A DNA stretch of 64,000 bases from Thermoplasmatales archaeon (GTDB lineage Archaea > Thermoplasmatota > Thermoplasmata > Thermoplasmatales > Thermoplasmataceae): contig CP060531.1 of assembly GCA_016806715.1 (NCBI GenBank), positions 1,535,966 through 1,599,965 on the forward strand, in the 5' to 3' direction. Below are positions 28,819 through 38,325 of this stretch, piece after piece. A program made the translations under genes and the position numbers. Every line of letters begins with the position of its first letter. Positions within the stretch are counted from its first letter, which is position 1. The notes beneath the pieces were generated by a model. The model did no database searches, was not told the DNA's origin, and was given only the letters and a program-made list of their open reading frames with translations.

Positions 28819-31800
28819 CAACGGGAAAGACAAGCTTTCGGAGTCACTCAATCTAGAACTCAAAGACGTCAGTGAACTGGCATTTGCATCTGCCTATTTC
28901 AACATCAAGGGTTTTGGACTCATAAAGGATACAATTAGGGATAAGCCCCTAAAATTCCTCCTGGGAAGGCCTCAGGACGAAAGCGTCACATTCGAGGAGG
29001 AAATTGTTCGGGAACTGGAGGAACAGGAGGATAACCCGGAATATTACACATTAATGAATGATACAGTCACATATTTTTCCGATGATAAACGGGAAATAAG
29101 AAAGAAGAATGGTCCATTCTTCCATGGGAAAGCATACATTGGAGTATCCCCCAATCTCAGCAACCCAAAGACTGGGATCGGCATAGTCGGATCGAGCAAC
29201 TTAACCTATGCCGGCCTGAAGACAAACAGTGAGTTGAACGTTGAAAATACAGATAGGGAGCTCCTTAAAGAGATAACAATCTGGTTCAACGAGAAGTGGC
29301 AATCGGCAGAAGAATACAAGAGTACATTCATCGGTTTTCTCAAGAACTATACAATTACCCATACCCCATATGAAGTTGCTTCAAAGGCTTTATTCGAATA
29401 TTATAACAAGGACCTTCAAGAGGCAGAAAAAATTAAAATGATGGGACTGAAGCGATTTCAGGTTGTATCAGTCCTCGAGGCAAGAAAGATACTTTCAGAG
29501 TACAAGGGCGTAGTTATAGCAGACTCCACAGGTTTGGGAAAAACCAGAACCATGATCGCACTGGCACATGAAGCAAGGAAAGAGAGAAAGAAAGTATTGC
29601 TCATTGCACCAAAAAGTGTACTCAGAACCACATGGGAAAAGGAGACAGATGCACTCGACACGAAAATTGAAGGCATCAATTCCGAATATATATCGGCAAA
29701 TCCTGACGAATTTGTGGAGAAGTATGAGAACAAAGGAAACAACTTCATCATGGTTGACGAAGCTCATTACTTCAAGTCGTCTTCATCCAACAGGTATAAG
29801 GCTCTGAGGGACTTAATATTGCACAACTCAGCCGAAGTGGTTCTGGCAACAGCAACTCCAGTTAACAACAGCTTAATGGACCTGTACAACCTCATTGCCC
29901 TTTTTGCGCCAGAGGAGTCCATAATGGATATAGCTGGGGTAACCCTAAAAGGTTATTTTGGAAGCAATCAAAAATTGTTGCTTGAGGGGAAGTCTTTCGA
30001 AATGTCTCAGGTGCTTGAAAGATTTGTAGTTAGACATTCCAGAAAATTCGCCAAGATGCTTGAAAAGGACATGAAAGGATTTCCCGAAAGGGTGATCGAC
30101 ATGAACCCGAAAAACAGGTATAAGTCAAATATGGATTACCAGACCCTTGACGATAAATTGGAAAGACTGTATTTCGCCCCATATGAGCTATCGGTTGAAA
30201 AACTTACAGAACTTAAATTACCCAGCGGACAAGCCATCTCTCAATTCAAGGAAAGAGAAAAGAAGGAGAAACTCAAAGAACTCGTGAAAACAATTGTCCG
30301 GCTAAACTTATTTAAGAGGCTGGAGAGTTCCCAGGAAGCATTCAGAGAAACAATGGGGGCAATTTCCTCCTATATGAAAAGAGCCATGGAATTTGCCAGA
30401 ACGAGTGGATACTTCCTCCCTCGAAGCGCAGCCGATGATCCGCTGTTTGATTTTGATGAGGAAATACCTCCAAACATATTCGAAAGTGATAAGTATAGAG
30501 AGCTTCAGGACAAATGTCTGCTTACGAAAGAAGAGAAGGAATACTTTCTGAAAGCATGCAGTGAGGATCTTAAAAGCATTAAGGAGATTTTGAACTCTAT
30601 ACCTTCAACAGATGCAAAGCTGATTGGATTCCAGGAAAGGGTCAGGGAGCTGATACCACAAATTAAAGAGCCCAACGGTGTAGTGTTTTTCACACAATAC
30701 ACGGCAACCGCAAAGTTGCTCTACAATTCATTGAATGGACTATATCCGCTGACATATCTTACATCAGGGAGCATATGCAAGGATCATAAGGGGCGAATTT
30801 CGGACACTACAAAAATAGTTGAGCAGTTCCAGGAACATGGAGGTCTACTCATAAGTACGGATGTGCTAAGCGAGGGACAGAACCTTCAAAATGCCCAATT
30901 CGTGGTTAATTATGACTTTCCATGGAATCCAGTTGTTTTGATACAGAGAGTCGGGAGAATTGACAGAATGGGGTCAAATTATGATTATGTATATCTTATA
31001 AATATCATGCAGGAGAATGATAACCCGGAAGATCCCAATTCCCTGCAGCATTTCATAAATCTTATGAGGAAGCTTTACAGCAAGATCTCAGGAATCAAAA
31101 ATACCGTTGGAATTGATGCGCCAATTCTCGGGGAAGATGCAGAGCCTAAAGATTTTGGAACTATGCAAAAACTAATAGCTGAGGGAAAGAGCACAGTTCT
31201 AACAGAGCTTGAAAAGGAAATTGAGCAATTCACGAATGATCCAAAGGATCAACTGATGGAGATAATCGATGACCTTGGAGAGGAGAGGATAAAGGCAATT
31301 CCCAGGGGAATCGGGGCTTATAAAAAATACGAAAAGAATGGATTGTTCTGTCTCTTCACAGATGGAGAAAATTATTACTGGAGGCTTAAATTTGAAGGAG
31401 AGAGTAACGTTATAACCGATCCAGGCCAGATAGTCGGAATATTATTGAAGGACAAGGAAAAGGACTCATCGGGTGAAAAGATAGAGTACAAAGTCCTCGT
31501 CGATAAATTAAGAAAACTGAAGGAAGAAACAACTCATTCAGTAGAGAGCGACAGAGTGAGAAGATCATCCTCTTCGACTTTACCAAACCTATCAAAGAAT
31601 GGCAAGGAAATTTACGCAAAGATAAGCGAGGAGGACGAGGAACTGGCATTGAAGTTTAGGGCAGTAGCTTCCAAGGAAGCTTTGGTAAAGTCTCTATATG
31701 AAGCAATGAAGGATCCAAATTTCATAGAAAAGGCAAGAAAACTTATCCTATCGCAATCCGAAAAATCAGAACCAGAAACTCGCAAGGAATTATCACTTAA

Positions 31801-31831
31801 GCGTGTTTGCTGGTGTCTGCTAACAAGTTGA
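28802..31831 (+). CDS. PLD-nuclease/SNF2-helicase fusion, probable restriction subunit
   Basis: A 1009-residue protein. Residues 1-160 form a phospholipase-D-type nuclease domain with H108-x-K110 (FHGKAYIG) and GSSNLT at 130-135. From about 215 an SNF2-family helicase follows: ADSTGLGKT (240-248), VDEAH (about 318), ATATPVNN, and in the second lobe STDVLSEGQNLQNA and QRVGRIDRMG. A single PLD motif set implies dimerisation for cleavage. With the adjacent methylase this is a two-component ATP-dependent restriction system; helicase plus PLD plus methylase also recalls parts of DISARM, but DrmA/DrmB are not seen here. Confidence 0.85.
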   Translation: MSRIIDNGKDKLSESLNLELKDVSELAFASAYFNIKGFGLIKDTIRDKPLKFLLGRPQDESVTFEEEIVRELEEQEDNPEYYTLMNDTVTYFSDDKREIRKKNGPFFHGKAYIGVSPNLSNPKTGIGIVGSSNLTYAGLKTNSELNVENTDRELLKEITIWFNEKWQSAEEYKSTFIGFLKNYTITHTPYEVASKALFEYYNKDLQEAEKIKMMGLKRFQVVSVLEARKILSEYKGVVIADSTGLGKTRTMIALAHEARKERKKVLLIAPKSVLRTTWEKETDALDTKIEGINSEYISANPDEFVEKYENKGNNFIMVDEAHYFKSSSSNRYKALRDLILHNSAEVVLATATPVNNSLMDLYNLIALFAPEESIMDIAGVTLKGYFGSNQKLLLEGKSFEMSQVLERFVVRHSRKFAKMLEKDMKGFPERVIDMNPKNRYKSNMDYQTLDDKLERLYFAPYELSVEKLTELKLPSGQAISQFKEREKKEKLKELVKTIVRLNLFKRLESSQEAFRETMGAISSYMKRAMEFARTSGYFLPRSAADDPLFDFDEEIPPNIFESDKYRELQDKCLLTKEEKEYFLKACSEDLKSIKEILNSIPSTDAKLIGFQERVRELIPQIKEPNGVVFFTQYTATAKLLYNSLNGLYPLTYLTSGSICKDHKGRISDTTKIVEQFQEHGGLLISTDVLSEGQNLQNAQFVVNYDFPWNPVVLIQRVGRIDRMGSNYDYVYLINIMQENDNPEDPNSLQHFINLMRKLYSKISGIKNTVGIDAPILGEDAEPKDFGTMQKLIAEGKSTVLTELEKEIEQFTNDPKDQLMEIIDDLGEERIKAIPRGIGAYKKYEKNGLFCLFTDGENYYWRLKFEGESNVITDPGQIVGILLKDKEKDSSGEKIEYKVLVDKLRKLKEETTHSVESDRVRRSSSSTLPNLSKNGKEIYAKISEEDEELALKFRAVASKEALVKSLYEAMKDPNFIEKARKLILSQSEKSEPETRKELSLKRVCWCLLTS

Positions 31832-32258
31832 GAAAGATGTTATGAAGCTAAGTAAAACCTAATATCCAAGTTCACTGCTAACCCTCTGTCGGTTTAGATG
31901 ATTGTTGCGGTGCCACTCCTTTCCTCAGAGTCGATGAAAATTATCCTTTGCCTTATCGTGCTGTAACAGTTTCTAGATGTACTGAGTTCAGGAATCTTGA
32001 AGTTAAGGGATTTTGTTTTGCCTAGTGTGAATTTCTAGAATTCCCTGACCATAATTTTTAATTTTTGTAAATCCCGACAATGTCAGATTTTCGTTAATAT
32101 TGATGTTTCCAACGGCTTGGCGTATGCGCATTAATTAAATGAAACCTAGAGGCAATCCCTTTTTTCAGGAGTTTAGTTTTCCGTGACATGATGCTCTTTG
32201 AGATGCTATCAACGATTTTTGACAATGTCTATTTTTCAATATGTTGACGCTCAGATTA
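31832..32258. other. Intergenic region without a supportable gene
   Basis: About 430 bases between the convergent nuclease-helicase and HNH genes. No RNA gene, inverted repeat or promoter that I can defend; only short T-rich runs that may end both transcripts. Confidence 0.4.
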
Positions 32259-33071
32259 TTAGCGGAAGAAAGTCCTACATTTAGGGCATGAGGTCCTATT
32301 ATAACCATTGAATGCAAAACCACAGGATTTACACACCTCGGGAAGGAAATCAGGATCAGCTGCCCGTATCAAGTTCTGTTTGTGCGGCTCAAGGTAATTT
32401 TTATTGTACCATAATCCCGAATCTTTGCGCATAACGTTGAGTCTAAAGTATGTTAGTTCGTGAAAAAATTGTACTGGATCATACGGATAACCGTCATTCA
32501 ATAGGCAAAACTTAACTTTGTTCACTTTGCGAGGCCGTCCTGACCGACTTACCTCAGGCCTCAATTCAGGATGAATTCTACCTGTTTCTACATTTACGTG
32601 ACACTCATAGCATAAGTCTATTGTTTTTTCTGGGTCCCTGCTAATGTGGTGTTCCTCAATTGTTACATTTCCTGTTTTTATCACCTCAACATTGAAGTCC
32701 CATCGTCGTTTCCTGAATTCCTCATACGATGGATACGAAGCGCTCAGTACCAGTGTCTCCTGTTTATGGCACAGGTAACATCCCCTTCCTTTTACTGAGG
32801 TTTTTCCGTTGTCGTAATCAAACCCATATTTCTCTTCCGTCTCAGCAATTTTAACTGCTCTGTTGCGCATGATTTTGGAATATTCTTTTTTTAGTGCTGT
32901 TTCGGATAGTGGAGTAAAGATGCCACGACCTGAATACTTATAATGATGCGATTCCATTTCCGTTAGAAGATATTCAAACTCCCATTCTTCCAGGTGCTCC
33001 TTTAGCTTGAGGCGATCTCCTGATAGTTTGTCGAAGTGATATCCATACATCAGAGCATCCTTCGGTACCAT
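32259..33071 (-). CDS. HNH-type nuclease with C-terminal zinc ribbon
   Basis: About 270 residues from MVPKDALMYG. The core is CYLCHKQE, then IEEHHISRDPEKTIDLCYECHVNV: paired CxxC motifs around a His-His pair, the layout of HNH (beta-beta-alpha-metal) endonucleases. A second zinc ribbon, CKSCGFAF...CPKC, ends the protein. It could be an extra nuclease of the defence cassette or a homing-type enzyme. The start at 33071 is preferred; the longer frame to 33143 adds a hydrophobic stretch unlike a nuclease. Confidence 0.65.
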   Translation of the reverse strand: MVPKDALMYGYHFDKLSGDRLKLKEHLEEWEFEYLLTEMESHHYKYSGRGIFTPLSETALKKEYSKIMRNRAVKIAETEEKYGFDYDNGKTSVKGRGCYLCHKQETLVLSASYPSYEEFRKRRWDFNVEVIKTGNVTIEEHHISRDPEKTIDLCYECHVNVETGRIHPELRPEVSRSGRPRKVNKVKFCLLNDGYPYDPVQFFHELTYFRLNVMRKDSGLWYNKNYLEPHKQNLIRAADPDFLPEVCKSCGFAFNGYNRTSCPKCRTFFR

Positions 33072-33173
33072 TGAACTCGCCCTAAAAGCAATTACTACCA
33101 CCCAGCTTAAAATTACACTAGATACCCAACGGTATAAAGTCATTTAATTTATCATACGAATCAATACCATTTC

Positions 33174-33332
33174 ATGCCACAATTGCCAGAAGTAACACAC
33201 ATATCGAAAAGAGGAGCATCAATGAGGATTACACCTCCCAAGAAAGCGGCTGAATGCATCAATGCAGTTGCTGGTGACATCATAGGATTCTACGAGGATG
33301 ACGGGAAGTTAGTTTTGAAGAAGATGAAGTGA
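33174..33332 (+). CDS. AbrB/SpoVT-type DNA-binding protein, copy 2
   Basis: Fifty-two residues, nearly identical to the protein encoded at 23639-23797 (for example LPEVTHISKRGASMRITPPKK). L-to-P and EVF-to-LVL type changes are among the few differences. The two copies bracket the 9.5-kb block with the restriction-modification genes. Flanking bases outside the genes are not alike, so the repeat is confined to the coding unit. Confidence 0.8.
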   Translation: MPQLPEVTHISKRGASMRITPPKKAAECINAVAGDIIGFYEDDGKLVLKKMK

Positions 33333-33635
33333 AAATGGAAGAAATTCCTGAAATAAAAACAGGTTTGCAAATTAGAAGAAGAACCTGAAATGTCAAGTCC
33401 TTATTGAAGCATAATAGGACGTTTTAAGCTGCTGGTAATCACCTGTTTTCCTAGAAGTGTTTGAAACCGAACTACCCACACGAAAGTATGATGAGCCCAA
33501 ATTTAACTAATTTCTGTCAAAATAAATTTCCCGAATCTGTCTCTACTCATTTTCTCTTTTTTTAGTATTACTCAGAGGTCTTAAATAGTTTAAATTTGTG
33601 TATGACATAAAGATTCGGTAAAAAAGGGCAGATAA
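33333..33635. promoter_or_regulatory. Intergenic region with promoter for the radical-SAM gene
   Basis: About 300 bases. CTTAAATAGTTTAAATTTG around 33580-33598 is TATA-like and would start a transcript some 25-30 bases before the ATG at 33636. The rest shows no gene. Confidence 0.4.
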
Positions 33636-34652
33636 ATGACAGAAAGTTCATATGAGCAAGAAGAACATGATAAATACCGTCAGGCTGCAATTAAAGCCTG
33701 GAGTACCATACGTAAGAATAAGATCGAGAATATCAAGAAGGAAAATGAAACGTTTGACGATTATATTTTCGATGTGGACTCAAGGAAAATATCTTATGGA
33801 ACGTATAAAATCAATCCGCCACTCATAAAGAAATCCAGGCTCACCTGGGTAGAGAAAGGAGGCGTCGGTAAGGAATTATCTGATGGGTGGTCGCTTAACT
33901 ATGCTGTTGGCTGCACACATGCCTGCAGGTTCTGTTACGTCGATTCCATACACAAACGTTACGGTGAAAAGAGAACAGGACCATTTGTCAACAGATCATG
34001 GGGAAATTACATGTACCTCCCGGCGAACATGGACGATGCCATTGCCGAAACCAGATGGGAAAAATGGAAGGGCATCGAGGTCATGATGAGTTCCACTCAT
34101 GATCCATATTTACCGTCATTGGTGGGCATAACGAAGAGAATACTTGAAGCGGCTCTTCCTGCAGGGGTGAAATTGTGTATACAGACCAGATCTCCACTTG
34201 TGGAGAAAGACTTGAAATATCTATCAGAGTTCCAAGATCAGGTAAGGGTCCAGGTATCTGTTGCCACCATGAACAGAGAACTGAGCAGGATTATTGAACC
34301 TAGGGTTGCATCTCCAGAGTCACGGCTCAGGATCCTAGAACACGCCAAGGATCATGGACTTAACACTGGGATAATAATTGCACCCATAATGCCTTCCCTG
34401 AAAATACGGGAGTCACCGAGATCAGATCTTATGGAGATTGCTAAGAGATTGTCAATACTGAGGCCTGACAACATCTATGGGGAGTGTCTCCACGTGAGGG
34501 GATCCAATATGAGTGAACTCGAGGCAGCACTGGGGGAGAAGATAGAGATTGGAGACTTTGATACCGGTATGGAAAAACAGTTCCACAGGATCCTTGGAAC
34601 ATTTGGGTTAAAAGGAAGATGGTGGAAAGAACATAAGACCTATTCAAAATAA
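33636..34652 (+). CDS. Radical SAM protein, probable partner of TcmP
   Basis: A 338-residue protein with GCTHACRFCYVD (Cys-x3-Cys-x2-Cys), which binds the 4Fe-4S cluster that splits SAM. The barrel order resembles SplB-like and 'three-Cys-motif' proteins. The gene converges on, and overlaps by 13 bases, a TcmP-family gene. TcmP proteins are named for co-occurring with a three-Cys-motif protein, so the two probably form one system, whose substrate is unknown. A promoter lies upstream at about 33580. Confidence 0.8.
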   Translation: MTESSYEQEEHDKYRQAAIKAWSTIRKNKIENIKKENETFDDYIFDVDSRKISYGTYKINPPLIKKSRLTWVEKGGVGKELSDGWSLNYAVGCTHACRFCYVDSIHKRYGEKRTGPFVNRSWGNYMYLPANMDDAIAETRWEKWKGIEVMMSSTHDPYLPSLVGITKRILEAALPAGVKLCIQTRSPLVEKDLKYLSEFQDQVRVQVSVATMNRELSRIIEPRVASPESRLRILEHAKDHGLNTGIIIAPIMPSLKIRESPRSDLMEIAKRLSILRPDNIYGECLHVRGSNMSELEAALGEKIEIGDFDTGMEKQFHRILGTFGLKGRWWKEHKTYSK

Positions 34653-35611
34653 TCCATAACGCTTTTGCCACTGCCTTCAATGTAATGCTGAATAAGAGTA
34701 AAAACCTCGTCGCCGCTCAAATTATTAATCTTTTCATTGAAAGTTTTCAGTATTCTAAAGAATCTGGGTTCTTCCCACTTACCACCGGTAGATGTAAACA
34801 AAATGAAGTAATGGTGCCCATTTATTGTCTTTTGTATCTTAGTTCCAATTGGTTTCTTTTTGTAAGCTTGATTAGTTATTAGATCTGCGTAATAATTGTA
34901 TATATCCTCATCTTTTTCAACATTTGCTAGCTTTTGTTTCCATTCTGAAGATCCAAAGAATCGGTCAAGCGTGGGCTCGTTCCAACTTGGATTAGCCCGC
35001 CACTGCTTTATAGGCCTTAAAATTTCCTCTGTTGCAACATTTACAATGAGATCACATCCAATCTGTCCCAAGAGGCGAATTGTATCGAAATCTATTTCCA
35101 TAGAAAATGGATCGATAAAAACCAGAGAGTGAGTACCAAAATCACTCAACTTTCGGAGAATGTTCGGTATAATTTTATTACAATCTCCTTGGTGAAATTC
35201 AGTCCCTACCGGCTTACCAACAACATTGAACACTTTTTCCAGTTGATCTATTTTTGCTTTTTCACTTTCTATGAAGTGATACTCATCAAAGTACTTGTCG
35301 CCAATACATTTTGTTATTACCAAGGGGGACCCCAGATAGTTCCTTTTCAACCCCTCTATTCCTATAATTCCCGATCCGGAAAAGAGGTCTAAGAATACCA
35401 GTCTTTTTATCCAGCTCTGCTTTCTCAAAATTGTGAGATAGCTTGGTGCATAGTATGCAAGAAGCATTTCTTTCAATATGGTCCATGCCCCTGGTCTGGA
35501 AGTCAGTACTGGCGCATAACCAAGGTCATTCACTTTTTTGAAGACATCGTTCTCAGTTAAAAACCCTAAACGTTTCCTAAACCAGTCATACGGATATTTT
35601 TTTCTGCCCAT
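34640..35611 (-). CDS. tcmP: Three-Cys-motif partner protein TcmP
   Basis: A 323-residue protein that fits the TcmP family: LVFLDLFSGSGIIGIEG resembles a methyltransferase motif I, later HSLVFIDPFSMEIDFDTIRLL and a C-terminal wing (GKWEEPRFFRILKTFNEKI). Family members look like methyltransferase-fold proteins of unproven activity found beside three-Cys-motif (radical-SAM-like) proteins, often in mobile or defence islands. Here the partner is convergent and overlapping rather than in the same operon, which is unusual. Confidence 0.75.
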   Translation of the reverse strand: MGRKKYPYDWFRKRLGFLTENDVFKKVNDLGYAPVLTSRPGAWTILKEMLLAYYAPSYLTILRKQSWIKRLVFLDLFSGSGIIGIEGLKRNYLGSPLVITKCIGDKYFDEYHFIESEKAKIDQLEKVFNVVGKPVGTEFHQGDCNKIIPNILRKLSDFGTHSLVFIDPFSMEIDFDTIRLLGQIGCDLIVNVATEEILRPIKQWRANPSWNEPTLDRFFGSSEWKQKLANVEKDEDIYNYYADLITNQAYKKKPIGTKIQKTINGHHYFILFTSTGGKWEEPRFFRILKTFNEKINNLSGDEVFTLIQHYIEGSGKSVMDYFE

Positions 35612-35891
35612 TTTTTAACACCACTTGTGAACATTACCGATGATGCTTCTGTTCCTACCATAAACTTTCTTTAAATTCATTTTCCTGCAGTAAAGGGACT
35701 GAATGATATTTGTTTGCAATAACTTTCATCCTGCTCTACCGACTTCCTTTACCTTTCCTTCCTTGAAATATTCCTAAATCAACGCCATAACATGAGGAAA
35801 TGACCAGACTTACTTTGCTTGTATCTAAACATCAAATTCCATCACTATTTCTATATCTTACTTTATTATTATCAGTAAGTTGTACACTTAA

Positions 35892-36113
35892 ATGATTAAT
35901 AAATATTTCCGCAGTAAAAACAGATATCCTGCGACTGCACCATTTGAAAGTGGAGTCACCCATTTGTTTCATACTTCCGAAAAAGATATAGGAAAAGTTA
36001 GGTATCAAGGAAGAAGATATACTGTGGTTTTATGGGAAGACGGGAATGTGGTTACCGGTGGCAAATTTAATCTTAAAAAGAGAAACAGTACAAAATGTTA
36101 CGCCTCCACTTAA
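35892..36113 (+). CDS. Small hypothetical protein with SH3-like strand pattern
   Basis: Seventy-three residues: basic start (MINKYFRSKNRYPATAPF), then a beta-rich stretch VRYQGRRYTVVLWEDGNVVTGGKFNLKKR. A TATA-like run (CTTTATTATTA) about 30 bases before the ATG supports a leaderless gene. Function unknown. Confidence 0.5.
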   Translation: MINKYFRSKNRYPATAPFESGVTHLFHTSEKDIGKVRYQGRRYTVVLWEDGNVVTGGKFNLKKRNSTKCYAST

Positions 36114-36252
36114 GAATGACAAACGTATTAATCGTAGAGCACATAGTCATTAGTAAGGAGTGTGAGGACGTTTCACTTCGCATAGGCATGGGAGAGTTAA
36201 AAGTTACGTTAAGTCCCATTCGGATATTCTGCTTACTATTCTGGTTCCGGTA

Positions 36253-36657
36253 GTGATTCTAAGCCTGATCCTATCTTTTGTAAATCCCCTCATAATTTAT
36301 CAGAGACTATCATTAAATACTGTATTCCTAACGGTTTTTGGAATTCTGCTCGGACTCTTGATGACAGCTTATGCCATAATACTAAGCACTATTTCATCGA
36401 TGCCGAAGGCATTGCTCGAGACAGATGCTTACGAGAGAATTAACTCGGTTTTCTTCTACTCTATCCTTATCAATATTTGTTTTGTATTGATATCTATATT
36501 GGCCCTGTTTCTCTCTGGGCGTCTTGAAATAATGTACTGGATAGTTATAACGCAGATAATAGTATCAACATTACTTATTTCAATTACGTTTTTGATCGTG
36601 ATCTATTTACGAGGGTTGTTTAAGGACCTTAAGGTCTATAACATGAGTAAGAAATAG
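36253..36657 (+). CDS. Small membrane protein with four helices
   Basis: A 134-residue protein starting at GTG 36253, with hydrophobic segments at about 1-18, 22-46, 66-88 and 94-118. The open frame extends upstream (HGRVKSYVKSHSDILLTI) without an ATG, so the true N-terminus is uncertain. It converges on the 36666 gene. Small membrane proteins of this size occur as effectors in phage defence, but there is no direct evidence. Confidence 0.45.
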   Translation: MILSLILSFVNPLIIYQRLSLNTVFLTVFGILLGLLMTAYAIILSTISSMPKALLETDAYERINSVFFYSILINICFVLISILALFLSGRLEIMYWIVITQIIVSTLLISITFLIVIYLRGLFKDLKVYNMSKK

Positions 36658-36665
36658 AGCAGAGT

Positions 36666-37553
36666 CTATTCTTCTTGACCGCTGTTCCTTAGGATAGCAT
36701 CTCGATTCGTATTGTATATTTTCCTCGCTTTTTGGTAAAAATCCCAAGATGTAACGAATCTCGCTTTATCGTCCAGTACTACATGGGCCTTGAAGAACAT
36801 CAGCGAAGGTTTGATGAGATCATATATTGCGTCATTAGTTTCGACCTTTAGTGCTTCAAGTACCTCCTTATCGCCAGAAAGCTCTTCTATATTACTGATA
36901 GCTTCACTTTTCTCGAGATTTTTCCGCGGTTTGTGCCTGACAGTAATCTCGAGATCATAATCCGATTTCGCATACAACTTTTGCACCTGAACTGGGTTTA
37001 GATGTAGTAATTTTTCCATATGATGCAAATTTGGTTTCGCAATCTTTGCAGTAACGGCCAATAAGGAATCTGAGTCTTTTATTCTCTCTAGGACATTGTC
37101 TATCGCAATGGCTTTGATTTCAACTTGGTCCTCATCGAGGTCCAGGGTTTTTCTTAGATAAAAGTCTAAAGGAGTTACAAAGTTACGAACTGCAGATTGG
37201 TTGTATTCCCCTAAAATTCTTCTATCCTTCACGCTGAGAATGAAATGGGAAATCTCTTCAATAAAATCCCCTGCTTCAAGGGGGATGTCTTTCTCCTCTG
37301 CATCATCTTTTTCGCTTTTTTGGCTAAGAATTTTTGGGGCATCTTCCCTTAGTTTTAAAAATCTGCCCTCGACAAAGCCATTTTCTTCCTTCTCGCATAG
37401 CAAAAGAAGACTGTTATTCCCGTATTGGTGTATGTTTTCGCGAACGACTTCCTTCTTTCTCGAATATTTATTCATCAGATAATTCGGCTTCAAATATTCT
37501 TCAGGGAGTTTAATGGAATACGGGTACATTTTTACTCTCTTGGTGTCTCCCAA
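36666..37553 (-). CDS. Hypothetical protein, last gene of a five-gene operon
   Basis: A 295-residue soluble protein. The N-terminal part (NSLLLLCEKEENGFVEGRFLKLRED) has the alternating pattern of a beta-barrel-like domain, and the middle (ISHFILSVKDRRILGEYNQS) a mixed fold; this order loosely recalls DUF4747-type proteins, but I cannot confirm that. It ends the minus-strand series 38851 to 36666, whose members are separated by only a few bases. Confidence 0.55.
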   Translation of the reverse strand: MGDTKRVKMYPYSIKLPEEYLKPNYLMNKYSRKKEVVRENIHQYGNNSLLLLCEKEENGFVEGRFLKLREDAPKILSQKSEKDDAEEKDIPLEAGDFIEEISHFILSVKDRRILGEYNQSAVRNFVTPLDFYLRKTLDLDEDQVEIKAIAIDNVLERIKDSDSLLAVTAKIAKPNLHHMEKLLHLNPVQVQKLYAKSDYDLEITVRHKPRKNLEKSEAISNIEELSGDKEVLEALKVETNDAIYDLIKPSLMFFKAHVVLDDKARFVTSWDFYQKARKIYNTNRDAILRNSGQEE

Positions 37554-37559
37554 AGAGCC

Positions 37560-37727
37560 TCACTCCCACTCCACTGTTACCTTGACCTTCTTAGGTTCCT
37601 TGGATCCGAATACCGATTTCTGCACGTACAATGTCCCTATGGAAGGCTCACCGGAAGCCTTCTCCTGGAACCTGTATGTATTCTTCGTAGCACGCTCGAA
37701 CTCAAATTCTATTTCCTTTTTGCCCAT
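37560..37727 (-). CDS. Small acidic/basic beta-strand protein (55 residues)
   Basis: Reads MGKKEIEFEFERATKNTYRF, then GTLYVQKSVFG and ends VKVTVEWE. The alternating hydrophobic and charged residues suggest a small beta-barrel. It lies four bases downstream of the 37732 gene and six bases before the 295-residue gene, so it is clearly part of the operon. Small conserved proteins of this look accompany archaeal mobile genes. Confidence 0.6.
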   Translation of the reverse strand: MGKKEIEFEFERATKNTYRFQEKASGEPSIGTLYVQKSVFGSKEPKKVKVTVEWE

Positions 37728-37731
37728 GTTT

Positions 37732-37920
37732 TCACCCCTTCAAGATCTCCTCTTCGTCGCTCCATTCCAGCCGGAACTTTATGATCCCTGGCGCGCTGGA
37801 TGCCATTATGCTCGGGACCTGGATGCTGATCGAGCCCTCCGGAGTCCTGTAAACGTAACTGTACTCTTCCGTGATGCCAAATGCCGTGGTTCTCCTGGCT
37901 TCACCCTCGATGACGGTCAT
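37732..37920 (-). CDS. Small hypothetical protein (62 residues)
   Basis: Begins MTVIEGEARRTTAFGITEEY and ends FRLEWSDEEEILKG; beta-rich and acidic at the end. It is separated by four bases from the next small gene. No known family. Confidence 0.5.
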   Translation of the reverse strand: MTVIEGEARRTTAFGITEEYSYVYRTPEGSISIQVPSIMASSAPGIIKFRLEWSDEEEILKG

Positions 37921-37968
37921 TCATGATCACATAAAGTTACGCACATCTCCCTCATTATTCTATCTGAT

Positions 37969-38325
37969 TCAAATCCACTTCCACACCTCACTGCTGTATG
38001 ACCTTATGGCGAGGAGGCTAAAACCAGAGTCCGGGAATTTATCTGCGGCCCGGTAGAGCATGGACACCTGATCGTCTATCATGGAGTATGGCAGGAACGT
38101 GAATGACCTGTATCTCCCGTTCACGGGCCTGGCGATGATCGCGGCTTTCGGTATCCTCCTCTCCACAGAGAGTCCCTGCACCTCCCGCAGGAATGGCGAA
38201 TCCAGGTACGCGACGTCTTGTCCTTTACCGTTATATATTATGGCCCTGAAACCCTTATCCTCCATGTGGGTGAAGTTGTATTCTATCAGGCAGTCGTTTT
38301 GCATTGGGACGCTAAAATCCTTCAT
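37969..38325 (-). CDS. Hypothetical protein (118 residues) of the unknown operon
   Basis: A soluble protein starting MKDFSVPMQNDCLIEYNF. It overlaps the preceding reading frame's stop by four bases (38322-38325), so translation is coupled. No motif recognised. Confidence 0.5.
   Translation of the reverse strand: MKDFSVPMQNDCLIEYNFTHMEDKGFRAIIYNGKGQDVAYLDSPFLREVQGLSVERRIPKAAIIARPVNGRYRSFTFLPYSMIDDQVSMLYRAADKFPDSGFSLLAIRSYSSEVWKWI

Noticed and set aside
28802-31831. Complete DISARM system
   Set aside because: Methylase, PLD and helicase parts are present, but the characteristic DrmA/DrmB genes are not, and PLD and helicase are fused.
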